Source: an uncultured Alphaproteobacteria bacterium (GTDB lineage: Bacteria; Pseudomonadota; Alphaproteobacteria; HIMB59; GCA-002718135). From it: 64,000 bases of DNA. A program made the translations under genes and the position numbers. Below are positions 45,062-52,684 of the stretch, piece by piece. Under the pieces are notes generated by a model that was given only the letters and a program-made list of their open reading frames with translations, had not been told where the DNA came from and searched no databases. The DNA lies in NCBI GenBank assembly GCA_902614085.1, contig CACMJS010000001.1, positions 425,127 through 489,126 of the forward strand. The letters are read 5' to 3'. Each line of letters begins with the position of its first letter. Within the stretch, counting starts at the first letter, position 1.

Positions 45062-46042
45062 TTATCTGATTTGTACTGCTGCTAATGGAGCAACAGCATC
45101 AACGTTATCAGCTGTAACAAATGCAGCACCAGTATCCATTGCTAATCCAGCCATTCCATATTTTGTACTTAGGAATAACTGAACGATTGGCATATATCCT
45201 TGGATAAATGGTTGTTGATCAATTACAACATCAATGTATCCAGAATTAATTCCATCAACAATTGGAGCTGATAAATCAAATCCAGCACCACATACTTCTT
45301 CAGTACCGTGGCCTGCAGCCTTCATATATGTTGGTAAGCTTGCAGTTAATCCACCATGATCTGTAATAGCCATTTTGATATCAGGATTTGCACTATAAGT
45401 AGCAACGTACATAGGAGTTCCCTGAGATGCATCTGAGTTTACGTTATCAGGAATTTCTTGATAAACTACCTCAACACCTGCTGCTTCAACACCAGCTATT
45501 GCACCTTTAGTTCTTTCTCCTCTATTTGGCATACTTGCAAGACCCCAGATAAATGCTTTATCTCCAGCTTGTAAACCACAAACTTCAACAGCTTTTTTAC
45601 CTAGATTAAATCCAGCATCAAATAGATCTGCCCCTGCATAACCAAATCCTTCAGTTTTATATTCTGCTTCAAGATCAGGAAGAGGTGTATTCATAGTAGT
45701 AATTACTATTCCCATTTCTCTTGCTTCTTGAATGATAGGTCTCATTGCAGCGTCTCCTGGAAAACCATAGATTGCAATTCCATCAGGCTGTAAAGCAACA
45801 GCTTCTTTGAATTGTTTAATCATGATTTCTGAGTTCCACTGTGACCAGTAGTAATCTACTTCACAACCAGTATGTTCAGCAGCAGCTACTGCACCATTAT
45901 AAACGATAGTTCCAAATGGGCCACCTTCAGGACCACCTGGGAAAAATATAAATTTCTTATCACAGCTGTAATCATTTTTTGCTACTGCTGAAGTAGATGC
46001 AAAAGCAAAAAACAAAGCAATGACAGCAAAGATTTTTTTCAT
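45062..46042 (-). CDS. Sugar ABC transporter substrate-binding protein, CUT2/RbsB type
   Basis: Periplasmic binding protein of the Peripla_BP_4 family; 326 aa from the ATG at 46042, which follows GGAGG and opens a clear signal peptide (MKKIFAVIALFFAFASTSAVA). The longer frame to 46066 has no signal advantage. The N-terminal lobe has FFPGGPEGGPFGTIVYNGAVAAAE, the hinge region QPDGIAIYGFPGDAAMRP, and the second lobe GERTKGAIAGVEAAG. Ligand not predictable, but RhaS-, RbsB- and MocB-like proteins share this type. Divergent from the desaturase gene at 46233. Confidence 0.92.
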   Translation of the reverse strand: MKKIFAVIALFFAFASTSAVAKNDYSCDKKFIFFPGGPEGGPFGTIVYNGAVAAAEHTGCEVDYYWSQWNSEIMIKQFKEAVALQPDGIAIYGFPGDAAMRPIIQEAREMGIVITTMNTPLPDLEAEYKTEGFGYAGADLFDAGFNLGKKAVEVCGLQAGDKAFIWGLASMPNRGERTKGAIAGVEAAGVEVVYQEIPDNVNSDASQGTPMYVATYSANPDIKMAITDHGGLTASLPTYMKAAGHGTEEVCGAGFDLSAPIVDGINSGYIDVVIDQQPFIQGYMPIVQLFLSTKYGMAGLAMDTGAAFVTADNVDAVAPLAAVQIR

Positions 46043-46066
46043 AATTCCTCCAAATATTTTATGCAT

Positions 46067-46232
46067 TAATTTATAAGTAAATAAATCAATAATACAATTA
46101 AATTAAAGTATTAAAGATCTTATTACAAATTAAAATCCTCTTTCTTTTAATAGATAAAATAGTCGCACTTATTTACCAATTTAAAGCAATTTTTATATTT
46201 ATAAGATTATCAAAAAGTGTTATTTTTTCATT
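46067..46232. promoter_or_regulatory. Divergent intergenic region between the ABC operon and the oxygenase cluster
   Basis: About 165 AT-rich bases between two divergent start codons. It must hold promoters for both directions; TATATT (near 46195) is a possible -10 for the plus strand. I see no clear operator palindrome. Shared control of transporter and oxygenase genes is plausible from the arrangement. Confidence 0.45.
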
Positions 46233-47219
46233 ATGGATGTTGATTTAGGTAAATGGTATCGAGCAAATATAGATAAAAAAGAATTTAAGCAGTTATGCAA
46301 GAAATCTGATTGGCAGGGTTTTAAGCATATGATTATTTATTTTTCATCTCTATTTCTCTTTGGATATCTTGCGTATGTCACTTGGGGTACTTGGTGGTCA
46401 TTACTATTCTTTATCATATATGGAAATATTTGGGGATGTAGTGATGCTATTTGGCATGAAACTGGTCACAGAACAGCTTTTAAATCAAAATTCTGGAATG
46501 ACTTCTTTTATTATATTGCTAGTTTCATGGATAATTTCGAGCCTATAAGATGGAGATATTCTCATTATCATCATCATACTTATACCCAGTTCAATGATCC
46601 TGTAGATTTTGAAATACATGTAAAAAAACCAACTGATTTAATTGTGTTTTTCTCACACTACATTCCATTTTCTGGTTTTGTTTTTTTTAAAAATTCTCTT
46701 CAATGGGAAACTATAAAACATGCATTTGGTGTGACTACAGATGTAATGAAAGTTTGTATCCCTGAAAACGAAAGATGGAAATGTAGATTATCCGCTTGGA
46801 GTCATCTATCTATTTGGATCATAAGTATTGCTTCTTCAATATACTTTCAAAGCTGGCTTCCAGTTCTGTATGTTTTATTACCTAATTTTTATGGAAAGAC
46901 ACTCGTTATGCTAATGGGTCTCACTCAGCACGCTGGACTTAGAGAAGATAAAAGAGATCACAGGTATACAACCAGAACAGTATATTTAAATCCGGTTTTA
47001 AGTTTTTTATATTGGCATATGGAATATCATGTTGAGCATCATATGTTCCCTCAAGTTCCCTCACATAATTTACCTAAACTACATGCTATGATTAAAGATC
47101 AATTACCGCCTGCCAGAAAAGGTCTTCTAGGGGCGTACAAAGAAATTGTTCCAGCACTTATAAAACAAGCAAAAAATCCACACTATCAAATTCCATTATC
47201 TGTTCCAAGTAACGCCTAA
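46233..47219 (+). CDS. Fatty-acid-desaturase-superfamily membrane di-iron oxygenase, MocD-like (copy 1)
   Basis: Integral membrane di-iron enzyme of 328 aa. Three histidine boxes: HETGH (75-79), HYHHH (111-115) and HVEHH (266-270, preceded by EY). An extra conserved QHAG is at 232-235. Four hydrophobic spans flank the boxes. It is followed by an FAD reductase (5 bases later) and a Rieske ferredoxin, which makes a complete three-component oxygenase like MocD-MocF-MocE of Sinorhizobium rhizopine breakdown, where an O-methyl group is removed. The substrate here is unknown; a lipid desaturase is possible but less likely in this sugar context. Confidence 0.85.
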   Translation: MDVDLGKWYRANIDKKEFKQLCKKSDWQGFKHMIIYFSSLFLFGYLAYVTWGTWWSLLFFIIYGNIWGCSDAIWHETGHRTAFKSKFWNDFFYYIASFMDNFEPIRWRYSHYHHHTYTQFNDPVDFEIHVKKPTDLIVFFSHYIPFSGFVFFKNSLQWETIKHAFGVTTDVMKVCIPENERWKCRLSAWSHLSIWIISIASSIYFQSWLPVLYVLLPNFYGKTLVMLMGLTQHAGLREDKRDHRYTTRTVYLNPVLSFLYWHMEYHVEHHMFPQVPSHNLPKLHAMIKDQLPPARKGLLGAYKEIVPALIKQAKNPHYQIPLSVPSNA

Positions 47220-47224
47220 ACTAA

Positions 47225-48457
47225 GTGAAAAATAACATTATAATTTTAGGCGGTGGTCAAGCTGGAATCTATGCTGCAAGAGAAATTAGACAAAATGATA
47301 CAGAATCAAATATTAAAATTTTAAGTGAAGAAAATTTATTACCATACGAAAGACCCCCCTTATCTAAAGATTTTTTGTTAGATAAAAAAAATGAAGATGA
47401 TCTTTATTTTCATTCTATCGAGGTCCTAAAAAATGAAAATATAGATTTTGAAAATGTATTAATTAATAAAGTTGACTTTGAACATAAAAAACTTTTCTCA
47501 AAAAATGAAGATGTTTATACTTATGATAGTTTGCTTATTTCAACAGGGTCCGATAGTAAAAGACTTAGCCTAGATAATAATTTAAATGATGATGTTTATT
47601 ATCTAAGAAATTTAGAAGAAGCCAAAATAATTAAGGAAAAAGTTTCAGATAAAAATAAAATAACTATTATTGGCGGCGGTTTTATTGGCTTAGAAATTGC
47701 TTCATCTTTATCTCAGCTTCAAAAGAAAGTAACTGTTATAGAAATCGGTAATCAACTTATGGGAAGAATTATACCCAAACAAATTGCTGATCTAGTTCAA
47801 AACACACATATAGAACAAGGAAATGAAATAATATTAAATAAACAGATAGATAAAATAATTAAAAAAAATGGTATTTATGAAATTTTATTAAACGATAATT
47901 CTATAATAGAAACAGATTTTGTAATTGCAGGTATAGGTTCAACTCCGTCAGTAAAGTTATTTGAAAATACAAATTTAAAACTTGATAATGGTATCGTAAC
48001 AAATCAATTTTGTGAAACTTCTATTAAAGATGTTTATGCAGCAGGTGATGTATGTAATTTTTATCATCCATTTTATGAAAGAAATATGCGACTTGAGTCA
48101 TATCAACATGCACAAAATCATGGAATTTGTGCTGGAAAAAATATTGCTGGAGTAAAAACAGAATACACTTCTATTCCTTGGATGTGGTCTGATCAATTTA
48201 ATTTGAATCTTCAACTGACTGGTATTTGTGATGATTATGATGAAATTATTGCAAGAGGTAATGATATTAATAATGGTGTAATTTATTTTTTTCTAAAAAA
48301 TAAAATAATAAAGGGTGCATGTGGTCTAGGAATTGCAGGAAAAGTTGGCCGTGACATTCGAATCACTTCTAAATTAACTGAGAAAAATACCATTGTAGAT
48401 AAACAAATTCTCTTAGACCAAAATCAAAAATTAAATAAACTTATACAAAAACAATAA
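47225..48457 (+). CDS. FAD-dependent ferredoxin reductase (MocF-like)
   Basis: A 410-residue pyridine-nucleotide-disulfide-type reductase. The FAD loop GGGQAGIYAAREIRQ is at the N terminus, YERPPLSK follows, the NAD(P)H loop is ITIIGGGFIGLEIASSL near residue 150, and DVYAAGDVCNF is the second FAD motif. The C-terminal reductase domain (WMWSDQFNLNLQLTG) is of the type found in Rieske-ferredoxin reductases. The start is GTG at 47225. It should pass electrons from NAD(P)H to the Rieske protein encoded 49 bases downstream. Confidence 0.9.
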   Translation: MKNNIIILGGGQAGIYAAREIRQNDTESNIKILSEENLLPYERPPLSKDFLLDKKNEDDLYFHSIEVLKNENIDFENVLINKVDFEHKKLFSKNEDVYTYDSLLISTGSDSKRLSLDNNLNDDVYYLRNLEEAKIIKEKVSDKNKITIIGGGFIGLEIASSLSQLQKKVTVIEIGNQLMGRIIPKQIADLVQNTHIEQGNEIILNKQIDKIIKKNGIYEILLNDNSIIETDFVIAGIGSTPSVKLFENTNLKLDNGIVTNQFCETSIKDVYAAGDVCNFYHPFYERNMRLESYQHAQNHGICAGKNIAGVKTEYTSIPWMWSDQFNLNLQLTGICDDYDEIIARGNDINNGVIYFFLKNKIIKGACGLGIAGKVGRDIRITSKLTEKNTIVDKQILLDQNQKLNKLIQKQ

Positions 48458-48506
48458 TTTAATTATTTTGTATTTATTTTAATAGAATAGATATTATATA
48501 CATCTT

Positions 48507-48824
48507 ATGTCTGAAGAAAATTGGATTGAAGTAGGGTCTACTGATAGTATTGAAGAAGAGGATCTGATTAGATTTGATCATCAAGATAAAACCTTTTGTG
48601 TGTATAGGTTAACAGATGGTTTTTATGCTACTGATGGAATTTGTACACACGAGGCTGTACATCTTGAAGATGGTTTGGTTATGGATGATGAAATTGAATG
48701 TCCAATGCACCAGGGAATTTTTAACATTAAATCTGGAGAAGCTTTAAGCCCTCCAGCGTGTGAGGATTTAAAAACATACCCAGTTAAAGTTGATAATGAC
48801 AAAATTTTCATTAAGATAGATTAA
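48507..48824 (+). CDS. Rieske-type [2Fe-2S] ferredoxin (MocE-like)
   Basis: A 105-residue soluble ferredoxin. The cluster ligands are C46-T-H48 and C65-P-M-H68, with the usual 16-residue spacing. No signal peptide or membrane anchor, so it is a cytoplasmic electron carrier, as in NDO/BphF- and MocE-type systems. It lies between the reductase and the PanB-like gene. It may serve both desaturase-like enzymes and possibly the sterol-desaturase-family protein nearby. Confidence 0.93.
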   Translation: MSEENWIEVGSTDSIEEEDLIRFDHQDKTFCVYRLTDGFYATDGICTHEAVHLEDGLVMDDEIECPMHQGIFNIKSGEALSPPACEDLKTYPVKVDNDKIFIKID

Positions 48825-48842
48825 ATATTTTTTGGAGATTTT

Positions 48843-49670
48843 ATGAGCAGAAAAAAACTTACAGTTTACGATTATTTGCAATGCAAAGGTAAAAGACAAC
48901 TAAGCGTTATGTTTGTACATAATGCTGACGAAGCTGCAGCAGCTGAAGAGGCAGGTATTGACATGATTTGTACTTCTCATGATGCTCCACAATTTGGTAT
49001 TTATAATTCTTTTGATGAACTTAAGCGAATTCGAGAGGCTGCACCAACTTGCTTTATGCAATCTGGAGGTGCTGTAAGAGTAGCTTCTGAGTATGAAGCA
49101 ATGAAACTATCACATAAGTATTTAGATATTGGTGCAGATGTAATCTATGGTGGCAATTGGAGTTACAAATGGATTAGAGCATTAAGAGATGAATATGTTC
49201 CAATTAATAGTCATGTTGGTTTAGTTCCAGGAAATGCTACCTGGATTGGTGGATTTGTTGCACAAGGCAAAACTGCTGATAAAGCCATTAGAATTTTAGA
49301 ACATACTCTTGAGTTACAAGAAGCGGGGGCTATCGGAGTTGAACTGGAAGTAGTTCCTCCAAAAGTTGCCGAAGTAATTACAAAAAAAGTTGACATTATG
49401 ACTCTTTCAATGGGAAGTGGCTCTGGATGTGATGGGCAATATTTATTTGCTAACGATGTACTCGGGTATACTCAAGGAAAAATTCCAAGACATGCACGTA
49501 TTTATAGAGATTTTAAAAAAGAATTTGCAAAGTTACAAGCTGAAAGAGTTAGTGCATTCAAAGAGTTTCACAATGATACAGTAAACCAAAAATTTAATGA
49601 TCCTAAAATCACAGTTAAAATTGATGAAGGTGAATTTGAAAAATTTTTAAAGCTTTCAGAAAAGTTTTGA
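48843..49670 (+). CDS. Divergent PanB-like (ketopantoate hydroxymethyltransferase fold) protein
   Basis: A 275-residue TIM-barrel protein related to PanB: HVGLVPGNATWIGGF matches the GHxGLxPQ...GGF region, ELEVVPPKVA the LECVP motif and GSGSGCDGQYLFANDVLGY the GxGxxCDGQ...DxLG motif. By eye the metal and catalytic residues of the N-terminal half are changed: the VGDS aspartate position reads TSHD, the ADMPF aspartate is gone (MQSGG) and KLEGG reads IYGGNW. The late glutamate (ELEVVP) is kept. So it is unlikely to be a normal ketopantoate enzyme. It sits inside the oxygenase cluster, with ribosome site GGAG, 3 bases before desaturase copy 2. Confidence 0.75.
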   Translation: MSRKKLTVYDYLQCKGKRQLSVMFVHNADEAAAAEEAGIDMICTSHDAPQFGIYNSFDELKRIREAAPTCFMQSGGAVRVASEYEAMKLSHKYLDIGADVIYGGNWSYKWIRALRDEYVPINSHVGLVPGNATWIGGFVAQGKTADKAIRILEHTLELQEAGAIGVELEVVPPKVAEVITKKVDIMTLSMGSGSGCDGQYLFANDVLGYTQGKIPRHARIYRDFKKEFAKLQAERVSAFKEFHNDTVNQKFNDPKITVKIDEGEFEKFLKLSEKF

Positions 49671-49673
49671 TTA

Positions 49674-50690
49674 ATGTTTGCGGGTGAAGTTGATTTAAAA
49701 ACTTGGTATAAACCAAATATAGACAAGAAAACTTTAAAGGAGCTTTCTAAGAGATCTGATATAAAAGGTTTAATAGATGTATCCATATTTATTGTTGCTC
49801 TATTATTAAGTGGATATCTTTGTATTATAAGTTGGGATACTTTATGGTCAATTCCTGCTCTTCTACTTTATGGAAATATTTTCTACTGTAAAATCATTAG
49901 CATTCAACATGAAACTAATCACGAAACATATTTTAAAACAAGAGCGTTAAATAAACTTTTTTATCATATAACTTCTTTACTTGGTGGTTTTGAAGCAGTT
50001 AGATGGAAATGGAGTCATTTTCATCACCATACTTACACAATTTTTACACATGAGGAGGTTTACGATTATGAAAACAATAGTCCGAAACCAACAGAGCCTA
50101 TTAGATTTCTTTTAAACTTTTTGCCACTTGGTCCAATAATCAACATACAAAAAATAAGACATTTTACTCATTTTGAAATTATTAAGCATTCATTTGGAAT
50201 AATTACTCCTGTTGTAAAAGTTACAGTACCTGAAAAGGAGATAAAAAAAATTATTAATAGTTCAAGATTATATTTAAGTTTTTGGTTGCTCGTAATTTTA
50301 TGTTCAGTTTTGTTACAATCATGGCTACCAATAATAATGATAATTTTACCTCCATTTTACGGTAATACTATATTAATGATATGCGGCATGACTCAACATG
50401 CTGGACTAGCTGATAATATTAAAGATCATAGAAAAAGTACAAGAACAGTAATCATGAATCCGTTTTTTAGTTTTTTATATTCAAACATGGAGTATCATAT
50501 TGAGCACCACATTTTCCCAAAAATCCCATGCCATAATTTAAAAAAATTTCACAAAATAGTTAAAAATCAAATGCCAGAACCTCATAAAGGAATAATTTCT
50601 GCTTATAGATCAATAATTCCAGCAATATTTAAGCAATCTAAAGATAAAAATTATTTTATTGATGTGAAGGTTCCAGATACGACAATTTAG
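49674..50690 (+). CDS. Fatty-acid-desaturase-superfamily membrane di-iron oxygenase, MocD-like (copy 2)
   Basis: A 338-residue paralogue of the protein at 46233. The N terminus (VDLKTWYKPNIDKKTLKELSKRSD) aligns with copy 1 and the histidine boxes are HETNH (79-83), HFHHH (115-119) and HIEHH near the C terminus; the QHAG element is present. Copy 2 has NH in place of GH in box 1 and a different loop after box 2. It starts 3 bases after the PanB-like gene and so shares the same transcript. It probably acts on a related but different substrate. Confidence 0.83.
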   Translation: MFAGEVDLKTWYKPNIDKKTLKELSKRSDIKGLIDVSIFIVALLLSGYLCIISWDTLWSIPALLLYGNIFYCKIISIQHETNHETYFKTRALNKLFYHITSLLGGFEAVRWKWSHFHHHTYTIFTHEEVYDYENNSPKPTEPIRFLLNFLPLGPIINIQKIRHFTHFEIIKHSFGIITPVVKVTVPEKEIKKIINSSRLYLSFWLLVILCSVLLQSWLPIIMIILPPFYGNTILMICGMTQHAGLADNIKDHRKSTRTVIMNPFFSFLYSNMEYHIEHHIFPKIPCHNLKKFHKIVKNQMPEPHKGIISAYRSIIPAIFKQSKDKNYFIDVKVPDTTI

Positions 50691-50728
50691 TCTCTTTTTT
50701 TTTATTCAAAATATACTATAAATACACT

Positions 50729-51733
50729 ATGGGAAATCAACTAAATGATAGTGATTTTGGTACTAGAGATAAAAGAGGTCATTGGAAACCATTTGGCACA
50801 ATAAGTATTAACCCACCTAAAGATATATTTTTTAACCCGATAAAATTTTTAAAGTATTTTTTTAAATTTCCTGGAATTTTTTTCCCATGGACCTTTGTCT
50901 TTGCAGCAATAACAGTTGCTACATATCTTTTTTTGACTCCTTCTTTAGAGACAATGAAGACTTTTGAAATAGGATGGATATCCTACATATTTTTCAGAAA
51001 CGCAGTTATTATTTTGCTTTGGACAGGCTTCTTTCATTTAAGACTGAAGACACAAGGAACTTCATTTAAATATAACCCACGACCTCTAGAAAAAAATAAC
51101 TCAACTTTTTTATTTAATGATCAGACTAAAGATAACCTATTCTATACTTTTTGTAGTGCTATTCCATTATGGACAGCTTATGAAGTAATTACATTTTGGG
51201 CATTTGCAAATCAAATAATCCCATATGTAAGCTGGGAGGCGTATCCAATATATTGTTGTTTTATGTTCTTTCTTGTTCCATTTATAAGAGACGCACATTT
51301 TTACTTAACTCATAGACTATTGCACTGGGCACCACTTTATAAAATTGCACATAAAGTACACCACCGTAATACTAATACTGGTGCTTGGTCAGGTATGTCT
51401 ATGCATCCAATAGAGCATATATTATATTTTTCAGGTATCTTAGTTCATTGGATAATCCCTTCACATCCTCTTGTTGCGATGTATCATGTATTTCATGCTG
51501 GTTTAGCACCTACACCTGGACATACAGGATATGAAAAAATGACTTTCAAAAATGGTGTATCAATTCCAACAGGTGATTATATGCATTATATTCATCATAA
51601 ATATTTTGAATGCAATTACTCAGGTGGAAATACTAGTTTCTTAGATAAATTAATGGGCACGTTCCATGATGGATCTGAAGAAGCTACTAAGGAAGTAATG
51701 GCTCGTATCAAAGATAAAGCCCATTACCTCTAA
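50729..51733 (+). CDS. Sterol-desaturase/fatty-acid-hydroxylase superfamily membrane protein
   Basis: A 334-residue di-iron membrane enzyme of the FA_hydroxylase family, distinct from the MocD-like pair. Histidine clusters: HFYLTHRLLH, HKVHHRN and the C-terminal HHKYFECNYSGG. Four to five hydrophobic spans. It needs electrons from ferredoxin or cytochrome b5, so the Rieske/reductase pair upstream is a candidate donor. A 38-base gap with a possible weak promoter separates it from desaturase copy 2. Substrate unknown; sterols are not expected in this bacterium. Confidence 0.83.
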   Translation: MGNQLNDSDFGTRDKRGHWKPFGTISINPPKDIFFNPIKFLKYFFKFPGIFFPWTFVFAAITVATYLFLTPSLETMKTFEIGWISYIFFRNAVIILLWTGFFHLRLKTQGTSFKYNPRPLEKNNSTFLFNDQTKDNLFYTFCSAIPLWTAYEVITFWAFANQIIPYVSWEAYPIYCCFMFFLVPFIRDAHFYLTHRLLHWAPLYKIAHKVHHRNTNTGAWSGMSMHPIEHILYFSGILVHWIIPSHPLVAMYHVFHAGLAPTPGHTGYEKMTFKNGVSIPTGDYMHYIHHKYFECNYSGGNTSFLDKLMGTFHDGSEEATKEVMARIKDKAHYL

Positions 51734-51777
51734 ACTTATCTTCATAAATATTAATTTTTATTATATTGATCTAAAAT

Positions 51778-52653
51778 ATGAGTAAGGTCGAATTATATAA
51801 AGATGTAAAAAATAGTTTAGGAGAAGGCATCACTTGGTCTTCCATTGATCAAAGTTTACTTTGGGTAGATATTAAACCAAAATCAGTTTTATTCAGAATT
51901 AATTTAGATAATGAAAAATTAGAAACTTTTGATTTACCTGATTTTGTAACAGCGACGTCAATAATCTCAAAGAATGAAATTGCTTTAGTCTCAAATAATG
52001 GAGTAAATAAATTTAACTTTCAATCTGAAAAATATGAAAGAATAATTAATGTTGAAGATGATATTCTAACAAATAGATCTAATGATGGTGCATCAGATGC
52101 TAAAGGTAGGCTTTGGTTTGGGACGATGCAAAATAATTTTAATCAAGATGGAAGTGCAAAATCTTTAAATGCTAAATGTGGTAGTTTATATTATCTATCT
52201 GATAATAAGGTTAATATTGTTGAAACAAATCTTGGTATACCTAATACATTTGTTTGGAGTCCAGATAACACAAAATTTTATTTTGCCGACACAACCGAGG
52301 GAACATTACTAGAATACAATTTTAACCTAGATGAAGGTAGTTTGTCAGACAAAAAAAACTTCTTCGATTTTGATAGAGGTGCTCCAGATGGATCAACTAT
52401 TGATAGTGATGGATTTATTTGGAATTGTCGTTGGGGTGGATCATGTGTTGTGAAAATTGATCCAAAAGGCAGGGTTGATCAAATTTACGAGCTACCTGTT
52501 GAAAATGTAACAAATTGTGTATTTGGCGGCAATGATCTTAAAACTCTATTTATTACTACCGCTAATAACTCAGGTAAAAATAAATATGATGGCAGTCTAT
52601 TTGCATTAAATGTTACTACTCCTGGTATTGAAGATAATAAATTTAAAATTTGA
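51778..52653 (+). CDS. SMP-30/gluconolactonase-family sugar lactonase
   Basis: A 291-residue six-bladed propeller hydrolase. Metal and active-site residues are visible: the glutamate in LGEGITW near the N terminus, the asparagine in RSNDGASDAKGRLWFGTM, the asparagine in IPNTFVWSPD and the aspartate in GAPDGSTIDSDGFIW. It opens sugar-acid lactones made by a sugar dehydrogenase. The sugar-acid dehydratase gene follows 31 bases later, the order of non-phosphorylative sugar oxidation. Confidence 0.9.
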   Translation: MSKVELYKDVKNSLGEGITWSSIDQSLLWVDIKPKSVLFRINLDNEKLETFDLPDFVTATSIISKNEIALVSNNGVNKFNFQSEKYERIINVEDDILTNRSNDGASDAKGRLWFGTMQNNFNQDGSAKSLNAKCGSLYYLSDNKVNIVETNLGIPNTFVWSPDNTKFYFADTTEGTLLEYNFNLDEGSLSDKKNFFDFDRGAPDGSTIDSDGFIWNCRWGGSCVVKIDPKGRVDQIYELPVENVTNCVFGGNDLKTLFITTANNSGKNKYDGSLFALNVTTPGIEDNKFKI

Positions 52654-52684
52654 TTTTTTACTTTAATTAGATAAAACTTTTTTT

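Noticed and set aside
48843..49670. Annotation as pantothenate-pathway panB
   Set aside because: Key metal and catalytic residues of PanB are replaced and the genomic context is an oxygenase cluster, not panC/panD.
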